Assembly (NCBI GenBank): GCA_947475765.1
Contig: CANJMM010000004.1
Coordinates: 1-64,000, forward strand
Source: Legionellales bacterium
Lineage (GTDB): Bacteria; Pseudomonadota; Gammaproteobacteria; Berkiellales; Berkiellaceae
Reading direction: 5' to 3'
Length of the DNA: 64,000 bases
The notes under the pieces: model-generated
Seen by the model: only the letters and a program-made list of their open reading frames with translations
What the model was told of the DNA's origin: nothing
Database searches by the model: none
Translations under genes and position numbers: made by a program
In this document: positions 8,498-16,518 of the stretch, piece after piece
Numbering within the stretch: the first letter of the stretch is position 1
Layout: every line of letters begins with the position of its first letter

Positions 8498-8818
8498 TTA
8501 TATTGACTTATTATCGCATCGATATGCCCTGCCATAAGCGGTAGGATGTACGCCTGAAGTCATGGCTTCCCAAACAACATGCGTAGCACCAATGCGGCCC
8601 GCCTCATCCATGGCGCGGTATTTCGCGTATTGTCGTCCCAGTGGCGTATAAGAAAGATGGGAGGTTCCTATCACCTCACCTATAAAAGTACAATTTTTGA
8701 CCATTTCAGGGTAAGCTGGATGAATTTTTTGCCCTCGGTAACTTGGCTCAAAAGCACAATTACTGATGCACAGCATGATCAGTAGGCCACTAAAAAACCC
8801 CATCACTTTTTTTTTCAT
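8498..8818 (-). CDS. Small lipoprotein of unknown function
   Basis: 106 residues. A lipoprotein signal is evident: MKKK, a hydrophobic run, then a lipobox-like ISNCAF with the probable lipidated Cys at about 22. The mature part (NCTFIGEVIGTSHLSY... and then GRIGATHVVWEAM) resembles the short DUF4156-type lipoproteins of gammaproteobacteria, which contain a conserved cysteine and GATHVV-like strand; their function is unknown. It sits between the Pht-like carrier and the CvaA-like adaptor on the same strand, 33 bases after the carrier stop (the lipoprotein starts at 8818, the carrier ends at 8852), so it could be co-transcribed. Confidence 0.75.
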   Translation of the reverse strand: MKKKVMGFFSGLLIMLCISNCAFEPSYRGQKIHPAYPEMVKNCTFIGEVIGTSHLSYTPLGRQYAKYRAMDEAGRIGATHVVWEAMTSGVHPTAYGRAYRCDNKSI

Positions 8819-8851
8819 CTTTTTTCCCTCCCTGGAAAATATTTAAGCTAC

Positions 8852-10162
8852 TTAAGAACGCTGGGAACGCCCCGATTCTTTTAATAAAAAATAAGCCATC
8901 ATTGCTGAAAAAAGTAGCCCAATAGGCATAATCAGCATGGTATTTTGAAACACTTCAGGGGAATATAAAGGCATCCCATCTGCTTTAAGCGCCCCATCCC
9001 AAAAAAAGTCTATAAACTTACTGACGACTCTTTGAAAAATCATGCCTACTAACACGACAATAAAATTTGTGGTCGCAATGGCAGTGCCCAGTACTTGAAC
9101 AGGAGAAATTTCTTTACTCACCGCAAAACAAATATTTTCTGCACTCGAAAAAAATCCTAACAAAAATAATAGCCCCCCAATCATCCAAAGAGAGCTTATG
9201 TCAACATAAATAAATATCACCATGACCAAAGCCGCTAACAATGCCCCTATCACTAAAGGCATACGGCGATTATTTAACTTATCTGAAATGATTCCAGTCA
9301 CCGGACCACCAACAGCCCAACCTAGCAATACCATGGTCACTAATTGAATGGCCATGTCTTTTTCTATGCCATACACCTGTTGAACATATTCTCCCCCCCA
9401 CAATTCTGCAAAAACCATTGTGGGCATCATAATAAATCCACCAATTAGGCCATTAATCCAAATTTGGCGATTTTTACACATAATTATCAAATCACGCAGT
9501 AAATGGCCAAAAGCAATCTCTTTATATCCCTCAACAGCCTTGTTTTTAACCTGCGGTACATCTCGTATTAAAAACCACATGATAGGCACCACAAAAAAAC
9601 CAAACCAACCAAAATAGCTGAGCGTGCCATCCCAACCCATGGTGCTCACCATTTTATTCATACTCCAATTGCCAAACATACCGCCCAACATGCCTAATGC
9701 GGTAGTAAAGCCTGAAATAAAGCCAAAACGATTAGGGGGTAACCAAATTGTGGCCACTTTTAAGACACCCACAAAAGCAAAAGCAGAACCAAAACCAATC
9801 AAAAATCGTGCTGCTGCCGCAACCGCATAATGAGAAGTTGTCGCAAAAAGTACAGCACCAATGGCGCAGCATAATGTGGCTAAAGTCAGTATTCTACGGG
9901 GACCATATTTATCTAATAAAAGCCCTACGGGTATTTGCATAGGGGTATATGCATAATAATAATATCCCACTAAAGCTGCTACCCCATCGGCCGTAGGGAT
10001 CTGAAAGGCGCTCATCAGCTCAGGTACCATTACATTAGGGGAAATACGCAGCAGATACTCATAGCAATAAAATAAGGCAGCCAATAAACAAATCACCCAG
10101 GCCAATACAGACCCCATGCCACTCACTGTTCGATAAGGCGAATAATGAGACTGCTTTTTCAT
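8852..10162 (-). CDS. MFS transporter, phagosomal-transporter (Pht/Fpt)-like
   Basis: 436 residues, 12 predicted membrane helices. The N-terminal half has the MFS motif DKYGPRR between helices 2 and 3, preceded by YYYYAYTPMQIPVGLLL and by CYEYLLRISPNVMVPELM near residue 35. I recognise this combination from the Pht/Fpt carriers that Legionella and Francisella use for amino acids and nucleosides inside the host vacuole; the substrate here cannot be told from sequence. It follows lapD by about 110 bases on the same strand and could belong to the Lap transcript or have its own promoter. Confidence 0.85.
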   Translation of the reverse strand: MKKQSHYSPYRTVSGMGSVLAWVICLLAALFYCYEYLLRISPNVMVPELMSAFQIPTADGVAALVGYYYYAYTPMQIPVGLLLDKYGPRRILTLATLCCAIGAVLFATTSHYAVAAAARFLIGFGSAFAFVGVLKVATIWLPPNRFGFISGFTTALGMLGGMFGNWSMNKMVSTMGWDGTLSYFGWFGFFVVPIMWFLIRDVPQVKNKAVEGYKEIAFGHLLRDLIIMCKNRQIWINGLIGGFIMMPTMVFAELWGGEYVQQVYGIEKDMAIQLVTMVLLGWAVGGPVTGIISDKLNNRRMPLVIGALLAALVMVIFIYVDISSLWMIGGLLFLLGFFSSAENICFAVSKEISPVQVLGTAIATTNFIVVLVGMIFQRVVSKFIDFFWDGALKADGMPLYSPEVFQNTMLIMPIGLLFSAMMAYFLLKESGRSQRS

Positions 10163-10271
10163 AAATTATTTAACCCTAGTTTGATGGCAGGATAAGAGAA
10201 AACACGAAGGTATACACCTTACGTTATTCATCAGGTTAAAGCAAGATATTTTACATACACAGTTTTATAGC

Positions 10272-12206
10272 TTACTCTGAATTTGTGACCCCATCAATGC
10301 CTAATTTTTGGAGCACGGCAAGTTCTTCTGCATTCTTTATATTTTTGACAATGGCTTTTGCCTTAATACTATGCGCAATATCTATACATGTTTTAACTAA
10401 AATTTGATTTTCTGGCTGTGTTTCGATCTTTTGAGTAAAATTAGGGTCAATTTTAATATATTTAACCAACAGTTCCTGCAAATAGCCTAAATGATTCATA
10501 TTTGCCCCAAAATAATCGATAGACAGCTTAACCCCCATTAATATAAACTTTTCAAGTATGGGCTTAATTTCCAAAAGATTTTGAATTAAATCATATTCTG
10601 AAAGTTCAACAATCACATTTTCTTTAAACTCACCAAGGGTGCCTAGTCTGGCCAATAACTGTTCTGGATAAGACGGCTTTAAAAAAGTATCACTGGATAA
10701 ATGAACAAAATAAAATTTCTTTTTATCCTGTTCTGATTTTATTTTTTGAACAACTTGAGAAAAAATCATCAGATCCACTTCATGAATTATTTTTATTCTT
10801 CTTGCCACATATCGCCACTCACGAGACAACAATCGATTATTTTCAGATATTTGCAAGCGACCAAATACATCAAAATACAGATTATCGGGATAAGCATAAA
10901 GCGTAAGAGACTCAAGGTGACAAATAAAGTGGTTCTCTTTTATGGTTTTTTCAAACAAGTTATTCCAGTGCATTTCTGCCTTGAGCATTTCTTCCTTTTT
11001 CTCTTCAGATTGCTGGTAAATTTCACAACAATTGACACCGTGTTTTTTTGCCTGGATTAACGCGCTGTTTGCTTTTTTAAAGATTTCAGATTCTACTTCA
11101 CTATAATCAAACGAGGTAATACCTGCATGTACCATATTTTCAGAGGCCATGCTCACGACTTGTGCATATTTCTTTAAGAACGGCGAAAATTTCTGTGCAT
11201 AAGACGCTTCTGAGTCTAAAGGCTGATTCAATAACAGAACAACAAAACAGGAAACCTCATTTCGAACAATAATCGCATCGTTCTCTTCTTTCAATAGGGT
11301 TTCTAATAGCCTTGCTGTTTGTATTAACGCTTGATCTCCAGCAATTCGCCCAAATTGATCGTTGTAGGCTTTAAAGTCTTCTAATTCTAAAATAATAAAC
11401 AAACCCACGCCTGCTTCATTGTTTTTCCTCATTCCATAAAGCTTATTTGTTAGCCATTTTTTATTTTTTAATCCGGTTAAGCTATCATGATACAGCTGAT
11501 CTTTTAAGTCTTTAGCTAATTTTTCCTGCTCTTCAAAAATCTTTTTCAATCGAAAAGAAAGGTGATTTATGGCAACAACAACTGCTCGTAAATCACTGGC
11601 CCATGGCAATTCTTTCATTTGATGAAATTGTTTTTTTTCCATCAATGCTGCTTGCCTTGTGATATCTCGTAAAGGTTTAAGCAAGAAAAATAATATCAAA
11701 TACCCGAGTATGCTCACTAAAACCGTAATGAACACCAGCCAATATAAGCCTTCCGTCAGATTTTTATATAGCTGTTCATAGGCAAAACCAGGGTGACATT
11801 GTACAAAAATTTTGCCCAATTGATTCCAGCCATCTAAAACAACGGCTTCTTTTACGGGAGAAGCAATATTGATGATTTTTTCAAACCAATCTGGTACATT
11901 ATAAACTTCTTTTTTATTTATCAGTTCAACTAAAGTTACGCCATTTGTTGAAACCATTTTGATATTTTGATAATACCCCGAATCGAATATCGCATCGATA
12001 ATTCTTTTTGCTGTAGGCAAATCATTGCCTTTAAGGCTAGTCGATATAGATAAGCCTAAAGAATTTGCCGTATCTTGTGCATTTTGCGCAAGTTGACTTT
12101 GTACAAACTCCTCGGTATTTTTTAAAACGAAGTAACTCATTCCAAGAAACAAGCCCACTAAAATGATAAAAACCGTGATCAATAATTGTTTTGATAATGT
12201 CATCAT
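10272..12206 (-). CDS. lapD: LapD-like c-di-GMP receptor with degenerate GGDEF and EAL domains
   Basis: 644 residues: membrane helix at about 8-28, periplasmic LapD/MoxY-type sensor (to about 150), second helix (about 153-175), HAMP-like segment, GGDEF domain (about 240-390) and EAL domain (about 420-644). Both catalytic sites are broken. The GGDEF signature position reads RNEVSC, and the EAL position reads FDVFGRL; the later DDFGTG motif reads DYFGAN. This is the pattern of LapD, which binds c-di-GMP through the EAL fold, signals out through HAMP, and sequesters LapG. It starts 4 bases after lapG, as in other lap loci. A role as enzyme is unlikely. Confidence 0.9.
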   Translation of the reverse strand: MMTLSKQLLITVFIILVGLFLGMSYFVLKNTEEFVQSQLAQNAQDTANSLGLSISTSLKGNDLPTAKRIIDAIFDSGYYQNIKMVSTNGVTLVELINKKEVYNVPDWFEKIINIASPVKEAVVLDGWNQLGKIFVQCHPGFAYEQLYKNLTEGLYWLVFITVLVSILGYLILFFLLKPLRDITRQAALMEKKQFHQMKELPWASDLRAVVVAINHLSFRLKKIFEEQEKLAKDLKDQLYHDSLTGLKNKKWLTNKLYGMRKNNEAGVGLFIILELEDFKAYNDQFGRIAGDQALIQTARLLETLLKEENDAIIVRNEVSCFVVLLLNQPLDSEASYAQKFSPFLKKYAQVVSMASENMVHAGITSFDYSEVESEIFKKANSALIQAKKHGVNCCEIYQQSEEKKEEMLKAEMHWNNLFEKTIKENHFICHLESLTLYAYPDNLYFDVFGRLQISENNRLLSREWRYVARRIKIIHEVDLMIFSQVVQKIKSEQDKKKFYFVHLSSDTFLKPSYPEQLLARLGTLGEFKENVIVELSEYDLIQNLLEIKPILEKFILMGVKLSIDYFGANMNHLGYLQELLVKYIKIDPNFTQKIETQPENQILVKTCIDIAHSIKAKAIVKNIKNAEELAVLQKLGIDGVTNSE

Positions 12207-12210
12207 TCAC

Positions 12211-12966
12211 CTATCTAATAAATTCACCAATTTTTCCGCCTAAAATTCGTTGGGTCATATCATCCCATTTTTTTATGTCTTTTGGTTGCCCTAGCGCATT
12301 GCCTAATCCTTGTTGTTTGGCACGCCACAGCCCCTTACCATTCAAACTATAAATAGGCTTTAAATCTGTTCTTTTGTTGCCTGGTAAAATCTCGCCATTT
12401 AAATTATCTAAAACCAAGGGGATAGCGTCCGGCGTTTCATAATAAGTTAAGACCATATGTGCTTGATTGAGCTCAAGTGCTTGAACATAAGTAATAAATA
12501 ACTTTTCTTCTGGTATGCCCAGCTCTATTAAAGTAAAATATTTGGCAATAGAATAATCTTCGCAGTCCCCTGCCCCTGCCACCAAAAACTCTAATGGGGT
12601 GGCCCAATAATCTGTCGCACCCCATACAGTCATGTCGGTTTTAAATTCGATTAAATTAAAAAATAAATTAACGTTTTTTAACTTTTCTTGAGTGGTTTTA
12701 TCTTTGTTTTCAACAAATACTTTTTCCCAGCTCACCAGCCGCCTCTTAGCATATTCCCCATATTTAGCTTGTATCTTAGCTAAGAATTCTACCTCAAAAT
12801 GAATGGCGGCATAAGATAGCCCCGCTAACATAAAATAAAACAAAACCCACATCAAATATAAATAAGCTGTTTTAGGGCCTAAAAAAAAAGGGGCCCTAGA
12901 ACCCCTTTTTAATATTTTATCTTTCAGTGCCATTAGCACAATTCGCACAATTCGCACAATTGGCAC
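12211..12966 (-). CDS. lapG: LapG-like periplasmic cysteine protease (transglutaminase-like, BTLCP)
   Basis: 251 residues from the GTG at 12966. The Cys-His-Asp triad is plain: Cys135 in GAGDCEDY, His170 in NQAHMVL, Asp187 in LVLDNLNG, with ATPLEFL upstream as in the family. LapG cleaves the N-terminal region of a large Lap-type adhesin and so releases biofilm cells unless LapD holds it. A hydrophobic export segment spans about 34-54. The start is uncertain: GTG 12966 and ATG 12933 are both possible and lie in a 9-bp tandem repeat, and a terminator-like hairpin covers codons about 19-28; ATG 12852 is a third option but lacks a ribosome site. It begins 2 bases after lapE. Confidence 0.9.
   Translation of the reverse strand: MPIVRIVRIVLMALKDKILKRGSRAPFFLGPKTAYLYLMWVLFYFMLAGLSYAAIHFEVEFLAKIQAKYGEYAKRRLVSWEKVFVENKDKTTQEKLKNVNLFFNLIEFKTDMTVWGATDYWATPLEFLVAGAGDCEDYSIAKYFTLIELGIPEEKLFITYVQALELNQAHMVLTYYETPDAIPLVLDNLNGEILPGNKRTDLKPIYSLNGKGLWRAKQQGLGNALGQPKDIKKWDDMTQRILGGKIGEFIR
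12873..12910 (-). terminator. Terminator-like hairpin inside the 5' end of lapG (possible attenuator)
   Basis: On the minus strand AAAAAGGGG (12910-12902) pairs perfectly with CCCCTTTTT (12893-12885) across an 8-base loop, and the T run continues to nine bases (12889-12881). This is a textbook intrinsic terminator shape, lying 60-80 bases downstream of the lapE stop. A second stem, TAGGGCC (12898-12892) with GGCCCTA (12879-12873), excludes the first. Confidence 0.6.
12931..12966 (-). repeat. Four 9-bp tandem repeats over the lapG start
   Basis: The minus strand reads gtgccaatt, gtgcgaatt twice, then gtgctaatg. Each unit begins with GTG in the lapG frame and the last also supplies the ATG at 12933, so units carry alternative start codons. 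Confidence 0.85.
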
Positions 12967-12968
12967 AA

Positions 12969-14342
12969 TCAGGAATCCAAAGAAAACAACTTGGGTTCTT
13001 TTAATTTTGCCGCTTCAGGTAATTCCACCCCTAAGGACGATAATAGCGTGCCCACATGACTGAGCATACGATATTTACCAAATACTTCTTGATTTTTAGC
13101 CGTTACATAACGTGTTCTAGAGGTATACAACTCATTTTCAGAATCGAGTACATCTAACAAGGTTCTTTGACCTATATTAAATTGCTTCAGATAAGCATCA
13201 CGTGTTCTCTCAGAAGCGTCCATATGCATTTTCATGAATTTTTGCTGACTTCTGGCTGTGGTGAATAAGTTCCAAGCCAACTCAACTGCTTGCTGTGTTT
13301 CACGATGTGCGCGATTACGCACTTCTTGTGCTTCTTGAACACGCCAGCATTCTTCATTAACTTTAGCGATATCTGAGCCACCTTTAAAAATATTATAACG
13401 ACCTTTTAGCATCACTGAAAAATCGTCATTATCACCAACTGAGCCATCAATATTATGATTTCGACCTAAACTCGCCTCCAGATCAAAGCGGGGGAAAAAA
13501 CTCGCTTGGGCCAATTTCTTGGCTGAACGCACAGCGCTCACATCTCCAATGGCTGAACGTAAAATAGGGTTATTATTGAGCCCCATGGCAACCGCCGCCC
13601 GTTCATTTTCAGGAAAACCCACATCTGGCATAGCAGGTTGTACTAACCCTTCTGCAGGCAACCCAACAAATCTTTCATAGCGCGTCATGGCATCTCTATG
13701 ATTAGATTGTGCGGCAATTAAATTAGTACGGGCAAGGGCTAAACGACCTTCTGCTTGATCTAAATCTGCTTTACGGCCCACACCCCCTTCACTGCGTTTT
13801 TCTATTTGGCCAAAAATTCTTTCATGGGCTTCTAAATTATATTTAGCCAGAGTAACTAATTTTTTTTGTAATAACACTTGTAAATATTGCTCAACCACTT
13901 GAGCCGCTGTATCTTGGGCCGTGCCATTGGTACGCCAAGCTTCTGCTCTAATTTGTGTCATTCTGCCTTCTGAGTCATTCTTAACCGCAAAGCCATCAAA
14001 TAACATTTGTCTGGCCGTTAAGGTAAATTCTGATCGGGTCAGAGTAGTAGAATCTGAAAGACCTGAACCAGGCGTAGCAAGACTTCGTGTTGTTGCATTT
14101 TGACTGTGTTCTCTTCCTATGCTCCCAATCACATCCAGCGTGGGCAAATAACCGGCATAGGCTTGTCTTAAACGATGATTAAATTGATTTTTCTTGTCGG
14201 CTTGAATGGCAACATCTGGCCCCATCAAAACGGCTTGGGCAACCGCCTCAGATAAGGTATGGGCATGAACAGCACAAGAAAATACCGCTCCGCTCATTAA
14301 ACCGAGTCCTATTAGGGCTGTAGTCAGTGTATTTTTTTTCAT
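12969..14342 (-). CDS. lapE: TolC-family outer-membrane efflux channel (LapE-like)
   Basis: 457 residues with a cleavable signal (GLMSGAVFSCAVHAHT) and the duplicated TolC/OEP helical repeat: first repeat SEAVAQAVLMGPDVAI, later LRSAIGDVSAVRSAKKLAQASFFP and FNIGQRTLLDVLDSENELYTSR, the last being a hallmark of TolC-type channels. It provides the outer-membrane exit for the LapB-LapC type I system and might also serve the CvaA/CvaB-like pair. It lies between the luxR-type gene (130-base gap) and lapG (2-base gap) on the minus strand. The 130-base gap may hold its own promoter; I saw no convincing boxes. Confidence 0.92.
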   Translation of the reverse strand: MKKNTLTTALIGLGLMSGAVFSCAVHAHTLSEAVAQAVLMGPDVAIQADKKNQFNHRLRQAYAGYLPTLDVIGSIGREHSQNATTRSLATPGSGLSDSTTLTRSEFTLTARQMLFDGFAVKNDSEGRMTQIRAEAWRTNGTAQDTAAQVVEQYLQVLLQKKLVTLAKYNLEAHERIFGQIEKRSEGGVGRKADLDQAEGRLALARTNLIAAQSNHRDAMTRYERFVGLPAEGLVQPAMPDVGFPENERAAVAMGLNNNPILRSAIGDVSAVRSAKKLAQASFFPRFDLEASLGRNHNIDGSVGDNDDFSVMLKGRYNIFKGGSDIAKVNEECWRVQEAQEVRNRAHRETQQAVELAWNLFTTARSQQKFMKMHMDASERTRDAYLKQFNIGQRTLLDVLDSENELYTSRTRYVTAKNQEVFGKYRMLSHVGTLLSSLGVELPEAAKLKEPKLFSLDS

Positions 14343-14472
14343 AGCAATATACGTCCATGTTCCATCTGTTGATTCTAAATTCTAAAAAAAATCGGCATGA
14401 TTACCTGCGCATAAAAACAGATTGTATTTTTTTCTATACGCCTCTTTTAAATTGTAAACACAAGAATGAAAA

Positions 14473-15150
14473 TTAGCCAGGTGCTTTGGCGCTCCATACA
14501 CTAGAAAATTGATGATGTTTTGTGATGTACAAAGCCAATTGCAATCTATCTGAAATAGTCAGCTTTCTAAAGATTACACCCAGGTGTGCTTTGACCGTAC
14601 GTTCAGAAATATTCAGCGTATTGGCAATTTTTCTATTGGGGTACCCACTTGCAACACAATTTGCAATTTCTTTTTCTCGTGGTGTAAGAGAATCGTATCC
14701 ACTGTCAAAATAAACAGCCTCTTTGTGTTTTGCTTTGGTTAAGTCTTCTAATGCAAGTAATAATCTGCTCACAAATTGTCTGTCTACCCACAATTCTCCT
14801 GCTGATATTTTTTGGATGATTTTTTTAATGATTTCCACAGAAGTCGTTTTAAGGCAATAGGCTTTTGCCCCAAAAATCACCGCAGAAATTTCTTCTTGAG
14901 CTTGGTAATGATTAACGAGCAAAATAATTTTTATATCCGCTTTTAAACTCACTAATAAAGAAAGCTTATTCAGACCTTCCGCCTGTAAAATATCTTGGTC
15001 TAACAAAAGAAAATCAATCGGATTTTTTTTTAAAACCGCTTCTAAATTTTTACCCTCTTTCACAAAAGGCTCATAGAGCCTAAATTCTGCAGAAAGCGCC
15101 TCCGCCCAAGATTGACCTAATGTGCTATCTGGCGTTGCAATAAGCAACAT
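14473..15150 (-). CDS. LuxR/NarL-type response regulator in the lap operon
   Basis: 225 residues. The C-terminal LuxR helix-turn-helix is clear: SLTPREKEIANCVASGYPNR then KIANTLNISERTVKAHLGVI. The N-terminal half has a receiver-like outline with IDFLLLDQDIL (Asp about 51-53) and YCLKTTS as the Lys switch region, but the usual acidic pair after the first strand is replaced by ATPDS, leaving one Asp (residue 7). Phosphorylation is therefore uncertain. It lies 17 bases after lapC and 130 bases before lapE, an unusual insertion in a lap cluster. It may tune the operon or the unlinked adhesin gene. No histidine kinase is next to it. Confidence 0.85.
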   Translation of the reverse strand: MLLIATPDSTLGQSWAEALSAEFRLYEPFVKEGKNLEAVLKKNPIDFLLLDQDILQAEGLNKLSLLVSLKADIKIILLVNHYQAQEEISAVIFGAKAYCLKTTSVEIIKKIIQKISAGELWVDRQFVSRLLLALEDLTKAKHKEAVYFDSGYDSLTPREKEIANCVASGYPNRKIANTLNISERTVKAHLGVIFRKLTISDRLQLALYITKHHQFSSVWSAKAPG

Positions 15151-15167
15151 AATTTTTACCTTTACCT

Positions 15168-16499
15168 TTATCTTTCACGCAATGCATTTTGCTTGGTCTT
15201 AAGAATAGGCTTCAAAATATAATCTAACACTGTTTTTTCGCCAGTCTTAATGTCCACTGTCACCGCCATACCAGGCTTAATTAACAAATGCTTTCCATTA
15301 TGTAAAATATAATTTCTCTTCGTTCTAACATGGATTTGATAAAAACTTTCGCCTTTTTCATTCGTAATCGTATCTGCGCTAATCCGCTCTACTTCAGCTT
15401 TTAGCCCACCATAAATAGAAAAATCATAAGCCGTTAATTTCACCATAGAATCTAACCCTGGCTTTAAAAAGCCAATATCGGAAGGCCGGACATTCGCTTC
15501 TACCAATAAACTATCTTCAAGTGGGACAATCTCTAATAAATCTTGACCTGGTTGAACAATACCGCCTATAGTCGATATTTTGACTTGATTGACCGTGCCC
15601 TTTACAGGCGATCTGACTAAAGTACGATTCACTCTGTCTTCTAGCGCTGTATTTTGTTCTGTGATTTTGGACAACTCTGCTTTGGCCTCATTTAGTTCCC
15701 CCAATGCTTTGGTTCTATATTCACTTTTTTGTTCTTCAATTTTTTTAGCAGCACTTTCTAATGCCGACTGCAATCTGGGCATGGCCAATTGATTGGCAGA
15801 AAGCTCTCCTTGTAAATCATTGACTTGTCGTTCTAACCTTAAGAGCTCTACCTGAGAAACTGCCCCGTCTTTAACTAAAGGCTGTGTTAAATCATATTCT
15901 TTTTTAGCCAATTCGTAACTGCGTTTCAGTTGATCCTGTCGAGATTGCAACTCTTTTAATTCTTGGCCACGTTGATTTTGTTGATCGATTAACAAGTTTA
16001 GCTTGACATTTAAATCATTTACTCTAGATTGATAGAGCTGCATTTCTGTGGAAATAATCTGGGGAAAATTTTTAGCAATTTCTTCAGGGGCAACAAATGG
16101 CTTGCCATCCACTTCAGCATTGAGTCTTGCGACTTTTAATTTTAAGACATTGAACTGCCCTACCCCTTCTTTAAAAGACGAAGCAAATCGTGTGTCATCA
16201 ATAATCATTAAAATTTGATCTTGTTCTACAATGTCACCCGACCTAACGCGAATATCTTTAATAATCCCCCCTTCCAGATTTTGAATAATTTGCATATTAC
16301 TCGATGGGACCACTTTTCCCTGACCTCGGGTCACTTCTTCTAAAGACGCGTTATCTGCCCATAATAAAAAAAACAACAAGAACGCAATAGAAACCCATAA
16401 AATCATATGATATCGAATAGGGGTGGTTCGAACCATCGCCGCAGCCGTATCGGTCATAAATTCTATATCTGAGGCTTCTAATTTTTTTTCATCTTTCAT
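15168..16499 (-). CDS. lapC: HlyD-family type I secretion adaptor (LapC-like)
   Basis: 443 residues. A single membrane helix lies at about 32-48 (MILWVSIAFLLFFLLWAD), followed by the HlyD pattern TRGQGKVVPSSNMQIIQNLE and GGIIKDIRVRSGDIV, a long coiled-coil (about 110-300) and the C-terminal beta-barrel part with VKLTAYDFSIYGGLKAEVER. It is the inner-membrane adaptor between LapB and LapE in export of a large RTX-type adhesin. The gene follows lapB by 19 bases and precedes the luxR-type gene by 17, so these three are one transcript. Confidence 0.93.
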   Translation of the reverse strand: MKDEKKLEASDIEFMTDTAAAMVRTTPIRYHMILWVSIAFLLFFLLWADNASLEEVTRGQGKVVPSSNMQIIQNLEGGIIKDIRVRSGDIVEQDQILMIIDDTRFASSFKEGVGQFNVLKLKVARLNAEVDGKPFVAPEEIAKNFPQIISTEMQLYQSRVNDLNVKLNLLIDQQNQRGQELKELQSRQDQLKRSYELAKKEYDLTQPLVKDGAVSQVELLRLERQVNDLQGELSANQLAMPRLQSALESAAKKIEEQKSEYRTKALGELNEAKAELSKITEQNTALEDRVNRTLVRSPVKGTVNQVKISTIGGIVQPGQDLLEIVPLEDSLLVEANVRPSDIGFLKPGLDSMVKLTAYDFSIYGGLKAEVERISADTITNEKGESFYQIHVRTKRNYILHNGKHLLIKPGMAVTVDIKTGEKTVLDYILKPILKTKQNALRER

Positions 16500-16518
16500 G
16501 CTATTTTACTTTCCATTA

